Assembly (NCBI GenBank): GCA_040216735.1
Contig: JAVJOO010000003.1
Location: forward strand, 1-64,000
DNA length: 64,000 bases
Direction of reading: 5' to 3'
From: Alphaproteobacteria bacterium
Lineage (GTDB): Bacteria > Pseudomonadota > Alphaproteobacteria > SHVP01
Shown here: positions 1 through 9,214 of the stretch, piece by piece
How positions within the stretch are numbered: position 1 is the first letter of the stretch
Layout of the letters: every line of letters begins with the position of its first letter
Notes under the pieces: generated by a model
Seen by the model: only the letters and a program-made list of their open reading frames with translations
The model's database searches: none
What the model was told of the DNA's origin: nothing
Translations under genes and position numbers: made by a program

Positions 1-1
1 G

Positions 2-1921
2 GGGTTCCCGCGCCATCTGTCGCAACACCCCGGCGGATTTGTCATCACCCGCGGGTCGTTGTCGGAGGTCGTGCCGATCGCCAACGCCGCGATGGAAGAT
101 CGCACGATGATCGAGTGGGACAAGGACGACATCGACGCGCTGGGTATCCTTAAAATCGACGTGCTGGGCCTGGGCATGCTGACCTGCATTCGAAAGTCGC
201 TCGACCTTCTATCGGTGCATTACGGGATCGATCATACGATCCGTTCGGTGCCGACCGAAGATCCGGCGGTTTACGACATGCTGTGCAAGGCCGACACGAT
301 CGGCATTTTTCAGATCGAAAGCCGGGCGCAAATGACCATGCTGCCGCGGCTGCGGCCCCGCTGTTACTACGATTTGGTCGTCGAGGTCGCGATCGTCCGG
401 CCGGGACCAATTCAGGGGGACATGGTCCATCCCTATTTGCGGCGCCGTAACGGCGAAGAGAAGATTACCTATCCCTCCGAGGCACTCAAGGCGGTGCTGC
501 AAAAGACGTTCGGGGTGCCGTTGTTCCAGGAGCAGGCGATGCAAATCGCTATTGTCGGGGCAAAATTCACGCCGAGCGAAGCGGATGGATTGCGCCGGGC
601 GATGGCGACGTTCCGGCATGCCGGAACGATTCATAATTATAAAATACGTTTCATCGACGGCATGGTGGGGCAGGGATACGACCGCGACTTTGCCGAACGG
701 TGCTTCCAGCAAATCGAAGGGTTTGGGGAGTACGGGTTCCCCGAATCGCACGCGGCGTCCTTTGCGCTGCTGGTTTACGTATCGTCGTGGCTCAAGCGGT
801 TCTATCCCGCGGTTTTCGCCTGCGGCTTGTTGAACAGCCAACCGATGGGGTTCTACGCACCGGCCCAGATCATCCGGGATGCCCGCGATCACGGAGTCGT
901 CGTCCTCCCGGTCGATGTCAACCACAGTCGGTGGGATGGTGCGCTGGAACGTGTGCAAGACAGCGAGGCCTATGCGCTGCGGCTGGGTTTTCGCCAGGTG
1001 AAAGGATTTCCCAAGGAAGCGGCCGAGGCGATTTGCGAAGCCCGCGCCGCACATCCCTTCCGCGACGTCTACGATCTGTGGCGGCGGACGGGCTTGCGCG
1101 TCGATTGGATCGAGAAGCTGGCGGACGCGGACTCCTTCAACTCCGTCGCGCTGAAACGGCGCCAGGCGTTGTGGGCCGTCAAGGGGTTACGGAATTCGGC
1201 TCTACCGCTTTTTGCTGCGGCGGAGCGGCGGCTCGACAATGCCGCCGCTGCACGCGGGGAGAGCGGGCGTCCCATCGAGTTGATGAAGGAACCGAGCGTC
1301 GTCCTTGCCGACATGACGATCGGCGAAGAAGTGATCTGCGACTACTCGACCCTTCGGTTGACCCTCAAGGCGCATCCGGTCGCGTTGCTGCGCGGCGGGT
1401 TCAAGAAAAACTACATGCACGCGGCCGACCTCGTACACCGAAACACGGGCGAGTGGGTGCATGTGGTGGGTTTGGCGATCTGTCGCCAGCGCCCCGGTAC
1501 GGCGAGCGGCGTGATCTTCATGACGCTGGAGGACGATACCGGTGTCGCGAATATCGTGGTTTGGCCCAAGATGTTCGAACGGTTCCGCAAGCAGGTGTTG
1601 CGCTCGCGGCTACTGGGAGTCAGCGGTAAAGTGGAGCGCGAAGGTTTGGTCGTACACGTCATCGCATCGGACCTCGTCGATCTTTCCGCCTCGCTCGTGT
1701 CGCTCGCGGATTACCGATTGCCCTCGCACGAGCGGCGTCCCGTCCAGACCGGCTTGCCGGTGGCGCTGGAACGCGCCGCACCGGCGCAGCCGTGGGGGAG
1801 CGCCAACAACGATTCGGTCAATCTGGAGGGGGTTTACAGTCGTGCCGACGAGATTCGTTACGGCCAGGGAAGGAGCGGCGTGGTGCCGCAGAAACTGATC
1901 CAGTCCCGGGACTTCCATTAG
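2..1921 (+). CDS. dnaE2: Error-prone DNA polymerase III alpha, DnaE2 (ImuC), 5'-truncated by window edge
   Basis: The open frame enters from base 2, so the N-terminal half (PHP domain and the first catalytic Asp pair) lies outside the window; about 640 C-terminal residues are visible. They begin at the end of the polymerase palm, where the segment [10 protein letters not shown] carries the third catalytic Asp. The fingers follow, then the helix-hairpin-helix region, then an OB-fold ([16 protein letters not shown] to VVWPKMF). The short tail without a tau-binding extension fits DnaE2 rather than DnaE1. DnaE2 works with ImuB in SOS-dependent translesion synthesis; imuA-imuB would be expected just off the left edge, which cannot be checked here. 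The stop lies 9 bp from the convergent aminotransferase gene. Family call is strong; the E1/E2 distinction is good. Confidence 0.88.
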   Translation, partial: GFPRHLSQHPGGFVITRGSLSEVVPIANAAMEDRTMIEWDKDDIDALGILKIDVLGLGMLTCIRKSLDLLSVHYGIDHTIRSVPTEDPAVYDMLCKADTIGIFQIESRAQMTMLPRLRPRCYYDLVVEVAIVRPGPIQGDMVHPYLRRRNGEEKITYPSEALKAVLQKTFGVPLFQEQAMQIAIVGAKFTPSEADGLRRAMATFRHAGTIHNYKIRFIDGMVGQGYDRDFAERCFQQIEGFGEYGFPESHAASFALLVYVSSWLKRFYPAVFACGLLNSQPMGFYAPAQIIRDARDHGVVVLPVDVNHSRWDGALERVQDSEAYALRLGFRQVKGFPKEAAEAICEARAAHPFRDVYDLWRRTGLRVDWIEKLADADSFNSVALKRRQALWAVKGLRNSALPLFAAAERRLDNAAAARGESGRPIELMKEPSVVLADMTIGEEVICDYSTLRLTLKAHPVALLRGGFKKNYMHAADLVHRNTGEWVHVVGLAICRQRPGTASGVIFMTLEDDTGVANIVVWPKMFERFRKQVLRSRLLGVSGKVEREGLVVHVIASDLVDLSASLVSLADYRLPSHERRPVQTGLPVALERAAPAQPWGSANNDSVNLEGVYSRADEIRYGQGRSGVVPQKLIQSRDFH

Positions 1922-1930
1922 ACGCCGCTG

Positions 1931-2839
1931 TTAGTCCTCGTAGGGCACCCGCGTCAGGTAACGTTCGTCCCGGTGGAGCGCCATATAGGCGTCGGCGAGC
2001 CGGTTCGTCACGGCGCCCGGGGCACCGTTGCCGAGGATCCGCGCTTCGATCCGGGTCACTGGCATGATGCCGCCGGCGGTCGAGGTGATGAAGGCTTCAT
2101 CGGCCCCGACAAACCGGTCCACGGCAATATCGGTCTCGGCACACGGGATTCCTAAGCTAGCGCACAGCTCAACGGTCGTCCGCCGCGTGATCCCGTCCAG
2201 GACGCCGTGCCGGGGCGTCAGCACCTGGCCGTTCTCGATGCAAAAGACGTTGAAGCCTGGTCCCTCCGTCACATTGTCGTCGAGGTCCAGTAGCACCACA
2301 TTGTCGGCCCCACGATCCTGGGCCTCGAAGAGGCCAGCCGTGAGATCGTGCCAATGATAGTTCTTGACGGTCGGGTCGATCGACTCCGGCGGAATGCGCC
2401 GAGGCGTTCCCACGACAAGGTGGAGGCCGCGGCGTTTCAGGTCTGCGTCCGCATAGGGCACAAAGGGGGCGGCGAACGCAAAAAAACTGTTCACAGCCTC
2501 GCGCGGATCGCGTGTCTTCGGCGGCGGTTCGCCGCGGGTGCAAATCGCTTCGACATAGGCCTGCCGCAACCCGCTTTTGCGGACGCACTCGATCAACACG
2601 TCCCGAACCGAGTCGCGCGACAGCGGACAGGTCATCCGCAAACGCCCAACGTTGCGGAAAAATCGGTCGAGGTGAACGTCAAGACGGAAAAATGCGCCGT
2701 CCCACACGTGAATGACATCGTAGGTCGCATCGGAGCGCAAGAACCCGTAGTCGCGGATGGGAATGCCGGCTTCGGCGATGGGAACGTAGGCGCCGGCGAG
2801 GTACGCGCAGCCTTCGGCGAACCGGCTGGCGCCGCTCAA
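1931..2839 (-). CDS. Class IV PLP aminotransferase (branched-chain / D-amino acid type)
   Basis: 302 aa, the usual size of fold-type IV PLP aminotransferases (IlvE, Dat, PabC). The start has the typical layout with a small beta-rich N-terminal domain (PIRDYGFLRSDATYDV). Lys159 in VKNYHWHDL is the likely Schiff-base lysine. VTEGPGFNVF near residue 192 is the conserved glutamate plus loop that binds the pyridine nitrogen, and ITSTAGGIMPV binds the PLP phosphate. The exact substrate (branched-chain, D-alanine or aminodeoxychorismate) cannot be read from sequence. The ATG overlaps the stop of the upstream VWA gene by 4 bp (ATGA at 2836-2839), so it is translated as the third gene of the MoxR-VWA operon. 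That is an unusual partner for an aminotransferase. Confidence 0.85.
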   Translation of the reverse strand: MSGASRFAEGCAYLAGAYVPIAEAGIPIRDYGFLRSDATYDVIHVWDGAFFRLDVHLDRFFRNVGRLRMTCPLSRDSVRDVLIECVRKSGLRQAYVEAICTRGEPPPKTRDPREAVNSFFAFAAPFVPYADADLKRRGLHLVVGTPRRIPPESIDPTVKNYHWHDLTAGLFEAQDRGADNVVLLDLDDNVTEGPGFNVFCIENGQVLTPRHGVLDGITRRTTVELCASLGIPCAETDIAVDRFVGADEAFITSTAGGIMPVTRIEARILGNGAPGAVTNRLADAYMALHRDERYLTRVPYED

Positions 2840-4020
2840 TGGCTTAACGCCCGCACCGCACGGTCGAGCCCGTCGAGTGTCAACGGGTACATGCGGTTGG
2901 CCATAAGTTCACGCATCAACTCGATCGATGGTGTGTAGCGCCAGTGATCTTCGCGGACCGGGTTGAGCCATACTGCGTGGGGAAAGGTGTCGAGGAAGCG
3001 ATGCATCCAGACTGCGCCAGCTTCTTCGTTCCAGTGTTCGACGCTACCACCCGGAAAGGTGATTTCATAAGGGCTCATGCTGGCATCGCCGACGAAAACA
3101 ACGCGGTAGTCCGATCCGTAGGTACGCAGGAGATCCCACACGCTCGTACTTTCTTGATCACGCCGCCGATTGTCCTTCCAGACGCGTTCGTAGAGGCAAT
3201 TGTGAAAGTAATAGTATTCGAGATGTTTGAACTCACCGCGCGCCGCGGAAAAAAGTTCCTCGCAAACCTTGATCCAGTCGTCCATCGAACCGCCGATATC
3301 GAGGAGTAGAAGCACCTTCACGGTATTGCGGCGCTCCGGCACCATCTTGAGGTCCAGCATGCCCGCATTGCGCGCGGTGGAGCGAATCGTGTCGGGAAGG
3401 TCCAGGGTCTCAGGCGCCCCCTCGCGGGCAAACCGGCGAAGCCGGCGGAGCGCGACCTTGATGTTGCGGGTGCCGATTTCGACGGAGTCGTCGAGGTTGC
3501 GGAATTCACGCTTGTCCCAAACCTTCACTGCGCGGCGGTGCCGGGATTTGGCTTGGCCAATGCGAACGCCCTCGGGATTGTAGCCGTAGGCGCCGAACGG
3601 CGAGGTGCCGGCCGTCCCGATCCATTTGCTTCCCCCCTGATGGCGACCTTTCTGTTCCTCGAGCCGCTCGCGCAGGGTTTCCATCAGTTTATCCCATCCG
3701 CCGAGCGCCTCGATCTCGCGCTTTTCCTCTTCGGTCAGGTGGCGCTCGGAAAGGCGGCGCAGCCATTCCTCTGGAATCTCCGCGGCAATCGCCTCTTGGC
3801 CGTCTTCCTTCTCAAGACCCTTGAAGACTTTGGCGAAGGCCAGGTCGAAGCGGTCGAGATGGCGCTCGTCTTTGACCAATGCCGAGCGCGACAGGTAGTA
3901 GAATTGATTGACGTCGAATATGGCCAGTCCTGAGTCGACAGCTTCGATCAGCGTGAGGTACTCGCGGATCGAAACCGGTACTTTGGACTGCCGCAATTCC
4001 AAAAACAGATTGACGAACAC
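2836..4020 (-). CDS. VWA domain-containing protein, CoxE-like (COG3825 type)
   Basis: The frame is open to 4362, but the bases beyond 4020 overlap the MoxR gene. GTG at 4020, giving a product of 394 aa that begins VFVNLFLELR, is the natural start 14 bp after the MoxR stop. The N-terminal half is alpha-helical and charged (RHLTEEEKREIEALGG). The C-terminal half is a von Willebrand factor A domain whose metal-site motif reads DIGGSMDD, that is D-x-G-x-S instead of the classic D-x-S-x-S. Proteins of this family are paired with MoxR ATPases, which are thought to insert metals or remodel complexes. Here moxR, vwa and the class IV aminotransferase form one minus-strand operon. The client complex is unknown. 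Confidence 0.82.
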   Translation of the reverse strand: MFVNLFLELRQSKVPVSIREYLTLIEAVDSGLAIFDVNQFYYLSRSALVKDERHLDRFDLAFAKVFKGLEKEDGQEAIAAEIPEEWLRRLSERHLTEEEKREIEALGGWDKLMETLRERLEEQKGRHQGGSKWIGTAGTSPFGAYGYNPEGVRIGQAKSRHRRAVKVWDKREFRNLDDSVEIGTRNIKVALRRLRRFAREGAPETLDLPDTIRSTARNAGMLDLKMVPERRNTVKVLLLLDIGGSMDDWIKVCEELFSAARGEFKHLEYYYFHNCLYERVWKDNRRRDQESTSVWDLLRTYGSDYRVVFVGDASMSPYEITFPGGSVEHWNEEAGAVWMHRFLDTFPHAVWLNPVREDHWRYTPSIELMRELMANRMYPLTLDGLDRAVRALSH

Positions 4021-4034
4021 GTGCGTCGCTCGAG

Positions 4035-4874
4035 CTACTGGCGGCGCTGCAAGAAGGCGAGCCGTTCGAACAGATGCAGGTCCTGTTCGTGTTTTAGCAA
4101 CGCGCCGTAAAGCGGGGGGATCGCGGTGCGCCCGTCGGTCGACCGCAACGCCTCGGGCGGGATGTCTTCGGCGACCAAGAGCTTCAGCCAATCCAGCAGC
4201 TCCGACGTCGACGGACGTTTCTTGAGGCCCGGCACCTCCCGCAACTCGTAGAACGCGTTCAACGCCTCGCGGATCAAGCGTTTCTGAATACCGGGAAAAT
4301 GCACATCGACGATCGCGGCCATCGTTTCGGCGCTGGGAAACTGAATGTAGTGGAAGAAACACCGCCGCAGAAACGCATCGGGCAGTTCCTTTTCATTGTT
4401 CGACGTGATGATCACGATGGGCCGCTGTTGGGCCCGCACGGTTTCTTGGGTTTCGTAAACATGGAACTCCATCCGGTCGAGTTCCAAAAGAAGATCGTTG
4501 GGAAATTCGATGTCGGCCTTATCGATTTCGTCGATCAAGAGGACCGGCGGCGTCTCGGCGACGAACGACTCCCACAGCTTGCCCTTCTGAATGTAGTTGG
4601 CGATATCCTTGACGCGGTCGTCGCCGAGTTGCGAATCGCGCAATCGGGCGACGGCGTCGTATTCGTAAAGCCCGTGTTGTGCCTTGGTCGTCGATTTGAT
4701 GTGCCATTCGATCAAGTCCATGCCTAGGGACTGGGCGATCTCGGCCGCCAAAACGGTTTTCCCCGTTCCCGGCTCGCCCTTAATCAGGAGGGGGCGTTTC
4801 AAGGTGATCGCGGCGTTGACCGCCATCAATAGATCGTCCGTTGCGACGTAGCGCTCGGTGCCTTGGAATCTCAT
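4035..4874 (-). CDS. MoxR family AAA+ ATPase
   Basis: 279 aa. Walker A is GEPGTGKT near residue 38, Walker B is LLIDEIDKAD near residue 113, sensor 1 is the IITSNNEKELPDAFLRRC segment with its arginine finger, and the C-terminal lid is small. These are typical of the MoxR branch of AAA+ chaperones. The family usually acts with a co-transcribed VWA protein to mature or activate a partner complex, and the next gene is such a VWA protein 14 bp away. The promoter must lie in the 62 bp shared with the divergent uracil-DNA glycosylase gene. Length and motifs are complete. Confidence 0.92.
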   Translation of the reverse strand: MRFQGTERYVATDDLLMAVNAAITLKRPLLIKGEPGTGKTVLAAEIAQSLGMDLIEWHIKSTTKAQHGLYEYDAVARLRDSQLGDDRVKDIANYIQKGKLWESFVAETPPVLLIDEIDKADIEFPNDLLLELDRMEFHVYETQETVRAQQRPIVIITSNNEKELPDAFLRRCFFHYIQFPSAETMAAIVDVHFPGIQKRLIREALNAFYELREVPGLKKRPSTSELLDWLKLLVAEDIPPEALRSTDGRTAIPPLYGALLKHEQDLHLFERLAFLQRRQ

Positions 4875-4936
4875 ATGCGATGCCGATACTGTGAAAACGA
4901 CACGACCCTACGTAGTCCACAGCGAAGGTTCAAGAT

Positions 4937-5542
4937 TTGGCGCACGCGCAGAAAGCCGACGACCTAGCACGCCTGTTGGCCGAGGTGCGGGCGTGCCGGC
5001 TATGCGCCGCAGACCTGCCGCTTGGGCCGCGGCCAGTGTTGCGGGCGTCGGCGACCGCCCGGATACTCATTGCCGGTCAGGCGCCGGGAACGAAAGTGCA
5101 CCACAGTGGGATCCCGTGGAACGACGCCAGCGGCAAGCGTCTTCGGGAATGGCTGGACTTGTCCGATACTGCGTTTTACGACGATTCCAAGATCGCGATC
5201 ATGCCCCAGGCGTTTTGCTACCCGGGCAAGGGGTCCAATGGGGATCTGCCGCCGCCGCCGATCTGCGCTCAGACGTGGCATCCCCGGCTCGAGGCGGCGA
5301 TGCCGTCGCTTGAGGTGTTCATTGTCGCGGGCCAGTATGCCCAAGCCTACCATCTGGCAGGTCGCCGAAAGAAAACGCTGACGGCGACCGTCGCTGCCTG
5401 GTTGGAATACCACCCCCGTGTCTTTCCGCTCCCGCATCCGTCGTGGCACAACAACCATTGGCTGAAGGCCAACCCGTGGTTCGAACGTGAGTTGGTTCCG
5501 GCGATGCGCAGGACCGTCCACCGGGTTCTGGCGCGGTCGTGA
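4937..5542 (+). CDS. Uracil-DNA glycosylase family protein (Fe-S, family 4/5-like)
   Basis: 201 aa from a TTG start; no better start is seen. Motif A is GQAPGTKVHHSGIPW (residues 47-61) and motif B is LPHPSWHNNHW near the C-terminus, as in the UDG superfamily. Four cysteines, C20, C23, C94 and C110, match the CxxC...C...C spacing that holds a 4Fe-4S cluster in families 4 and 5. The protein probably removes uracil or a related damaged base from DNA. Motif A lacks the acidic residue of classic family 4 (GEAPG), so the lesion range may differ. The stop overlaps the next gene's GTG (GTGA), so the two are co-translated. Confidence 0.8.
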   Translation: MAHAQKADDLARLLAEVRACRLCAADLPLGPRPVLRASATARILIAGQAPGTKVHHSGIPWNDASGKRLREWLDLSDTAFYDDSKIAIMPQAFCYPGKGSNGDLPPPPICAQTWHPRLEAAMPSLEVFIVAGQYAQAYHLAGRRKKTLTATVAAWLEYHPRVFPLPHPSWHNNHWLKANPWFERELVPAMRRTVHRVLARS

Positions 5543-6573
5543 GCGCCGTGAAGTGCATCGCCGTGTTGGCCCTTGTCCTCGTGACGGCCTGCGCGTCGCC
5601 CTATGTGCAGGCCCCGGGGGGGCAGTCCGTGGTGCCGCAGACGAACGGCAACCCGGGGGACGGCACCATGACTGTCCGGGTTTCGGACGGTGCCGCGTTG
5701 CCGTTACGCGTTTGGGCGCCGGTCGAGCGCGGCGAGAGCGCCCAGCCACGGGCGGTCATCGTCGGTGTGCATGGCTTCAACGATTATTCCAATACGTTCG
5801 ATGCGCCGGGCCGCTGGTGGGCGGCGCACGGGATCGTCACCTATGCCTACGATCAACGCGGTTTTGGCGCGGCGCCGGAGCCGGGAACCTGGCCGGGTCA
5901 GCAACGCCTTATCCGCGATCTTGAGGATGTTGTGGCTGCGGTCTCTAACCGTCATCCCGGCGTTCCGCTCTTTGTCCACGGCAACTCGATGGGAGGGGCG
6001 GTTGTTCTCCTGGCGTTGGAACGGCGTGGCCCGGGTACCCCGCTGGCGGCGATCCAGGGGGCGAGCCTCACCGCGCCCGCGGTGTGGGGCGGCGCGGCAA
6101 TGAGCCCGATCTACCGCGCATCGCTGTGGATCGCAGCACACACCGCGCCGTCGCGCCATCTCACCGGGCGCGGTCTAGGCGTGCTTCCGTCCGACAACAT
6201 CGACATGTTACGCGCGCTCGGTCGGGACCCTTTGGTCATCAAGGCAACGCGGATCGATTCGCTCTATGGGCTCGTCGGCCTGATGGGCGCGGCGCAACGA
6301 TCTGCGGCGGGAGTCCGCGGCAATGTTTTGGTTATGTACGGGGCAAAGGACGCGATCATTCCGCGCCGTCCGACCGCGGCGATGGCGGCGCGGATGAACG
6401 GCGAAAGCCGGTTTGCCGTCTACCCCGGGGGATACCACATGCTCCTACGGGGTCTCGAGGCCGAAACGGTGTGGGCGGATGTCTTGGCTTGGATCGACGA
6501 TCCCTTGGCGCCGCTCCCGTCGGGCGCCGAGGTCTCGGGGCGAAACCTGTTTGCCGACGCGGCAGTCAATTAG
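5539..6573 (+). CDS. Alpha/beta hydrolase lipoprotein (monoacylglycerol lipase-like)
   Basis: 344 aa. The N-terminus is a lipoprotein signal ending VTAC, with Cys18 as the acylation site, so it should be membrane-anchored in the envelope. The hydrolase fold shows the oxyanion segment VHGFNDYS, the nucleophile elbow GNSMGG (Ser150), an acid in YGAKDAIIP and a catalytic His in GGYHMLLRG. This resembles lysophospholipase or monoglyceride lipase families (COG2267). The substrate is inferred to be a lipid ester. The GTG start overlaps the glycosylase stop by 4 bp, and the tail overlaps the convergent dinB stop by 4 bp. Confidence 0.85.
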   Translation: MSAVKCIAVLALVLVTACASPYVQAPGGQSVVPQTNGNPGDGTMTVRVSDGAALPLRVWAPVERGESAQPRAVIVGVHGFNDYSNTFDAPGRWWAAHGIVTYAYDQRGFGAAPEPGTWPGQQRLIRDLEDVVAAVSNRHPGVPLFVHGNSMGGAVVLLALERRGPGTPLAAIQGASLTAPAVWGGAAMSPIYRASLWIAAHTAPSRHLTGRGLGVLPSDNIDMLRALGRDPLVIKATRIDSLYGLVGLMGAAQRSAAGVRGNVLVMYGAKDAIIPRRPTAAMAARMNGESRFAVYPGGYHMLLRGLEAETVWADVLAWIDDPLAPLPSGAEVSGRNLFADAAVN

Positions 6574-7835
6574 GGTGCGAACCCGCGGCCTTTTTTGATG
6601 ACGTCCTGCCCGAACCGTTGCCGGACCTTGTCGACCGCATTCTCCACGGCGTGATCGGTGGTGGCGCCAAAGAGATCGGCCGACTCCGCACCTTCGGACG
6701 GTGCCAGGTCTTTGACGCCGATTCCGATGAGGCGAAACTTTCGCTGGCCCACTTCGTGGGCAAGCAGCGACTTGGCAACCGTGAAGATGTCGGCTCCGTA
6801 GTTGGTTGGGCGGGCGAGCTTGCGGCTGCGCGTGATTGACTGAAAGCTTGCGGTCTTGAGCTTCAAGGTCAGGGAGCCGGCGACTAGGTGTTTCTCCTTC
6901 ATTTGGTTTCCGACCCGCTCGCACAGTGGCCAAAGTCTCTCCAACAATGCGGCTTCTTCGCGAATGTCGGTACTAAAGGTCGTCTCCGCGGAAATACTGC
7001 GGCGCACCTCGCTTGTGTCGACGGTGCGACTGTCCTGGCCGATTGCGAAACGCGCGAGCCGGCTGCCGATTACGCCGTACCGCGCCACCAATTGTCGTTC
7101 GGACGTTTCGCGGAGTTGGCCGATGCGCATGATTCCGTCGCGGTTCAAGCGGGCCTCCAACGACGGTCCCACGCCCCACAGCAGCGACACCGGCTGGTCG
7201 GTGAGGAAGGGAACGGCGTCGGCCCGCCCGACGATGCTAAAGCCGCGCGGCTTGTCGAGGTCCGAGGCGATCTTGGCCAGGAACTTGTTGTAGCTCAGCC
7301 CGATCGACGCCGTGATACCGATTTCACGTTCGATTCGGCGTACTAAGCTGTCCAAGACGCGGGCCGGAAAAGTACCGTGGACCGCGCGCATACCTGAAAG
7401 GTCGAGGAACGCTTCGTCGATCGAGATCGGTTCGACCCGTGGTGTCGTTTCATTCATGAGGGCGCGAACCTCACGGTCGACGTCCCGGTATTTGGCCATG
7501 TTCGGTTTGACGACGACCGCATGCGGGCAGTGTTCCAGCGCCCGCCGCATTGGCATTGCCGAGCGGATACCATAGCGCCGGGCGATGTAGCAGCAGGCCG
7601 CGACGACCCCGCGTTTTTCCCCGCCGACGACGACCGGTTTGTCGGTAAGACTCGGATCGTCGCGTTTCTCCACAGTCGCGTAAAAGGCATCGCAATCCAG
7701 GTGCGCGATAGAGAGATTCTCGAGTTCGGGGTGTTCGACGATCCGCGGCGAGTCGCACGCCGGACAGCGCCGCTCCACGGGCGGTGTAGGGAAGTCGTGC
7801 CCGCAATCGCGGCACAGAGCTTGGCTGTCCGCCAC
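6570..7835 (-). CDS. dinB: DNA polymerase IV (DinB) with N-terminal zinc ribbon
   Basis: 421 aa from a GTG start. A Y-family polymerase body starts at about residue 42: AHLDCDAFYATVEKRDDP carries the first metal Asp and SIDEAFLDLSG the catalytic Asp/Glu pair. A helix-hairpin-helix thumb (LWGVGPSLEARL) and a little-finger domain follow. In front of it lies a 40-residue extension with two CxxC pairs (CRDCGHDF and CPACDSPR), a zinc-ribbon-like element found in a subset of alphaproteobacterial DinB proteins. It performs mutagenic or translesion synthesis. The gene starts 5 bp after the glucosaminidase stop, so the two share transcription. Confidence 0.94.
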   Translation of the reverse strand: MADSQALCRDCGHDFPTPPVERRCPACDSPRIVEHPELENLSIAHLDCDAFYATVEKRDDPSLTDKPVVVGGEKRGVVAACCYIARRYGIRSAMPMRRALEHCPHAVVVKPNMAKYRDVDREVRALMNETTPRVEPISIDEAFLDLSGMRAVHGTFPARVLDSLVRRIEREIGITASIGLSYNKFLAKIASDLDKPRGFSIVGRADAVPFLTDQPVSLLWGVGPSLEARLNRDGIMRIGQLRETSERQLVARYGVIGSRLARFAIGQDSRTVDTSEVRRSISAETTFSTDIREEAALLERLWPLCERVGNQMKEKHLVAGSLTLKLKTASFQSITRSRKLARPTNYGADIFTVAKSLLAHEVGQRKFRLIGIGVKDLAPSEGAESADLFGATTDHAVENAVDKVRQRFGQDVIKKGRGFAP

Positions 7836-7840
7836 GACCT

Positions 7841-8791
7841 TCAGCGGGGCGGCGGCGCGGGCGTCAGGTGAGCAGAATCGAGCCGGGCGAAGTCGTTCAC
7901 GGCAATCACCTCCCGCACAAGGTTGACATACGTTTGGCCCTTTTCAGAATACCGCGTCAGGGTCCGCGCGAGTGCCATCGAATCGAAAGCATCGTTCGTG
8001 CGACGCGCCCGCGCCCGTGCGTCGCGAAAATCGCTATACGCGGGATGGATGTTGAGGGTCAGCATATAGCCCCAGATCGAACGCATCAGCGACGGAAATG
8101 CCTTAACCTTGAAGGCGGGCGATTCGACGTCGTCGGGCCGGATCCCGTACCCGTCAGGATCGTAGGTGCGTTGGCCAAAGATTGCATTGCCGCCTCGGGC
8201 GAATCGCGACGTTCCCCACCCGCTCTCGATCGATGCCTGCGCGAGGGCAAGCCCCGGGGGCACAATGTCGAGGCGGCGAAGGAGCGATCGGCGATCGTCC
8301 GGAGGTGTACCGTATCGTCGGGCTGTCGCCGCCATCCACCGGAAATCGTCGTCCGTGAGATCCTCGCCGGCGTCGCTTCGTTTCCAGAGCGACACCATGC
8401 GATGTCTGTCCGCGAGAATAGCCTCGTTGAGACGTAGGACCTGCGGTAGGACGATGAGTGTGAAGAGCTGTTTGCGGCGATCCAGATCGCCGACCGCGCC
8501 GAGATCGGTGGGCAGAGAGCGAACGTAGATGCGCGGCCAGGCCTTCGGATGGCCTGCTGCAGGATCGAATCCAGCCTCGGTAAAACGCGTTTCGAGTTCG
8601 ACGGAACCGCGTATCAGCGCGAAGTTGGAAGGCGGGATGTCGTGGATGCCGACCGGCGCACATGCCGAACAGCGGGTGTCGAGGTAGATCCGTGTCGCGA
8701 CCGCTGCCAGAACGATCAAAACAATGAAGCCCGCTGTGGCAACGGTTCGCGGCTTCCGGTTCAGGAATTGGCGCGGATTCATCGGGGGCAT
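7841..8791 (-). CDS. Membrane-anchored glucosaminidase domain protein (Bax-like)
   Basis: The frame runs on to 8950 but would then enter the tRNA-Val gene. ATG at 8791 (or 8782) precedes a clear N-terminal membrane helix (TAGFIVLIVLAAVATRIY), giving about 316 aa. The catalytic part is a peptidoglycan N-acetylglucosaminidase (LytF/FlgJ/Bax fold): LALAQASIESGWGTSRFARGG holds the catalytic Glu, and the NAIFGQRTYDPDGYG and GYMLTLNIHPAY segments are typical. A periplasmic cell-wall role is expected. It lies directly upstream of dinB with a 5-bp gap; there is no obvious functional link. Confidence 0.85.
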   Translation of the reverse strand: MPPMNPRQFLNRKPRTVATAGFIVLIVLAAVATRIYLDTRCSACAPVGIHDIPPSNFALIRGSVELETRFTEAGFDPAAGHPKAWPRIYVRSLPTDLGAVGDLDRRKQLFTLIVLPQVLRLNEAILADRHRMVSLWKRSDAGEDLTDDDFRWMAATARRYGTPPDDRRSLLRRLDIVPPGLALAQASIESGWGTSRFARGGNAIFGQRTYDPDGYGIRPDDVESPAFKVKAFPSLMRSIWGYMLTLNIHPAYSDFRDARARARRTNDAFDSMALARTLTRYSEKGQTYVNLVREVIAVNDFARLDSAHLTPAPPPR

Positions 8792-8923
8792 GCGCGGAGC
8801 ATCGGGCAGCACGACCGGGGTGGCGGAGCGGAGTCCATCAAACACCGACCTCTTCGCGTTCGGGCGTGCGGGGTCGCCCTGGCTGATGCCCGGACCGGAC
8901 CGGCTGATCGGACCGGAGGGCAA

Positions 8924-8998
8924 TGGTGGGCGCGGATGGTATCGAACCAACGACCCCTACGATGTGAACGTAGTGCTCTACCACTGAGCTACGCGCCC
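8924..8998 (-). tRNA. tRNA-Val(CAC)
   Basis: Read on the minus strand, the acceptor arm GGGCGCG pairs perfectly with CGCGCCC, followed by discriminator A and an encoded CCA. The D-arm contains AGCTCAGTGGTAGAGC. The anticodon stem CTACG/CGTAG closes a 7-nt loop TTCACAT, giving anticodon CAC (valine, GUG codons). The T-arm has the TTCGATA loop; its stem has one U-U mismatch at pair 50-64. The gene is 75 nt with CCA. Confidence 0.95.
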
Positions 8999-9008
8999 GC
9001 CGTTGGTC

Positions 9009-9037
9009 GTAATAGGTTTGCGACCTCCGCAAGTCAA
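9009..9037 (-). promoter_or_regulatory. Sigma-70-type promoter of tRNA-Val
   Basis: On the minus strand, TTGACT (9037-9032) and TATTAC (9014-9009) are separated by 17 bp. The -10 box lies about 10 bp upstream of the mature tRNA 5' end at 8998. Spacing and position fit a housekeeping promoter. Confidence 0.65.
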
Positions 9038-9125
9038 GACGCTCGGATTGGCGCCTTGAGCAGGGCAAGGCCTTAGCCGACGTAACGCATACCCTCCGCC
9101 ACGACCGTCTAAATCACTGAATCGG

Positions 9126-9154
9126 TTGCAAAATACAGTAAGACTTCGTTACTT
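9126..9154 (+). promoter_or_regulatory. Weak candidate promoter for glmU-glmS
   Basis: TTGCAA at 9126-9131 and TTACTT at 9149-9154 are 17 bp apart, 61 bp upstream of the glmU ATG. The -10 box is poor, so this is only a candidate. Nothing else is recognised between the tRNA-Val promoter and glmU. Confidence 0.3.
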
Positions 9155-9214
9155 GGTCGCGCCGCGATGGTGTGGCATCGTCACCGCCGCCCAACGAAAC
9201 GAACGAACCTGTCG

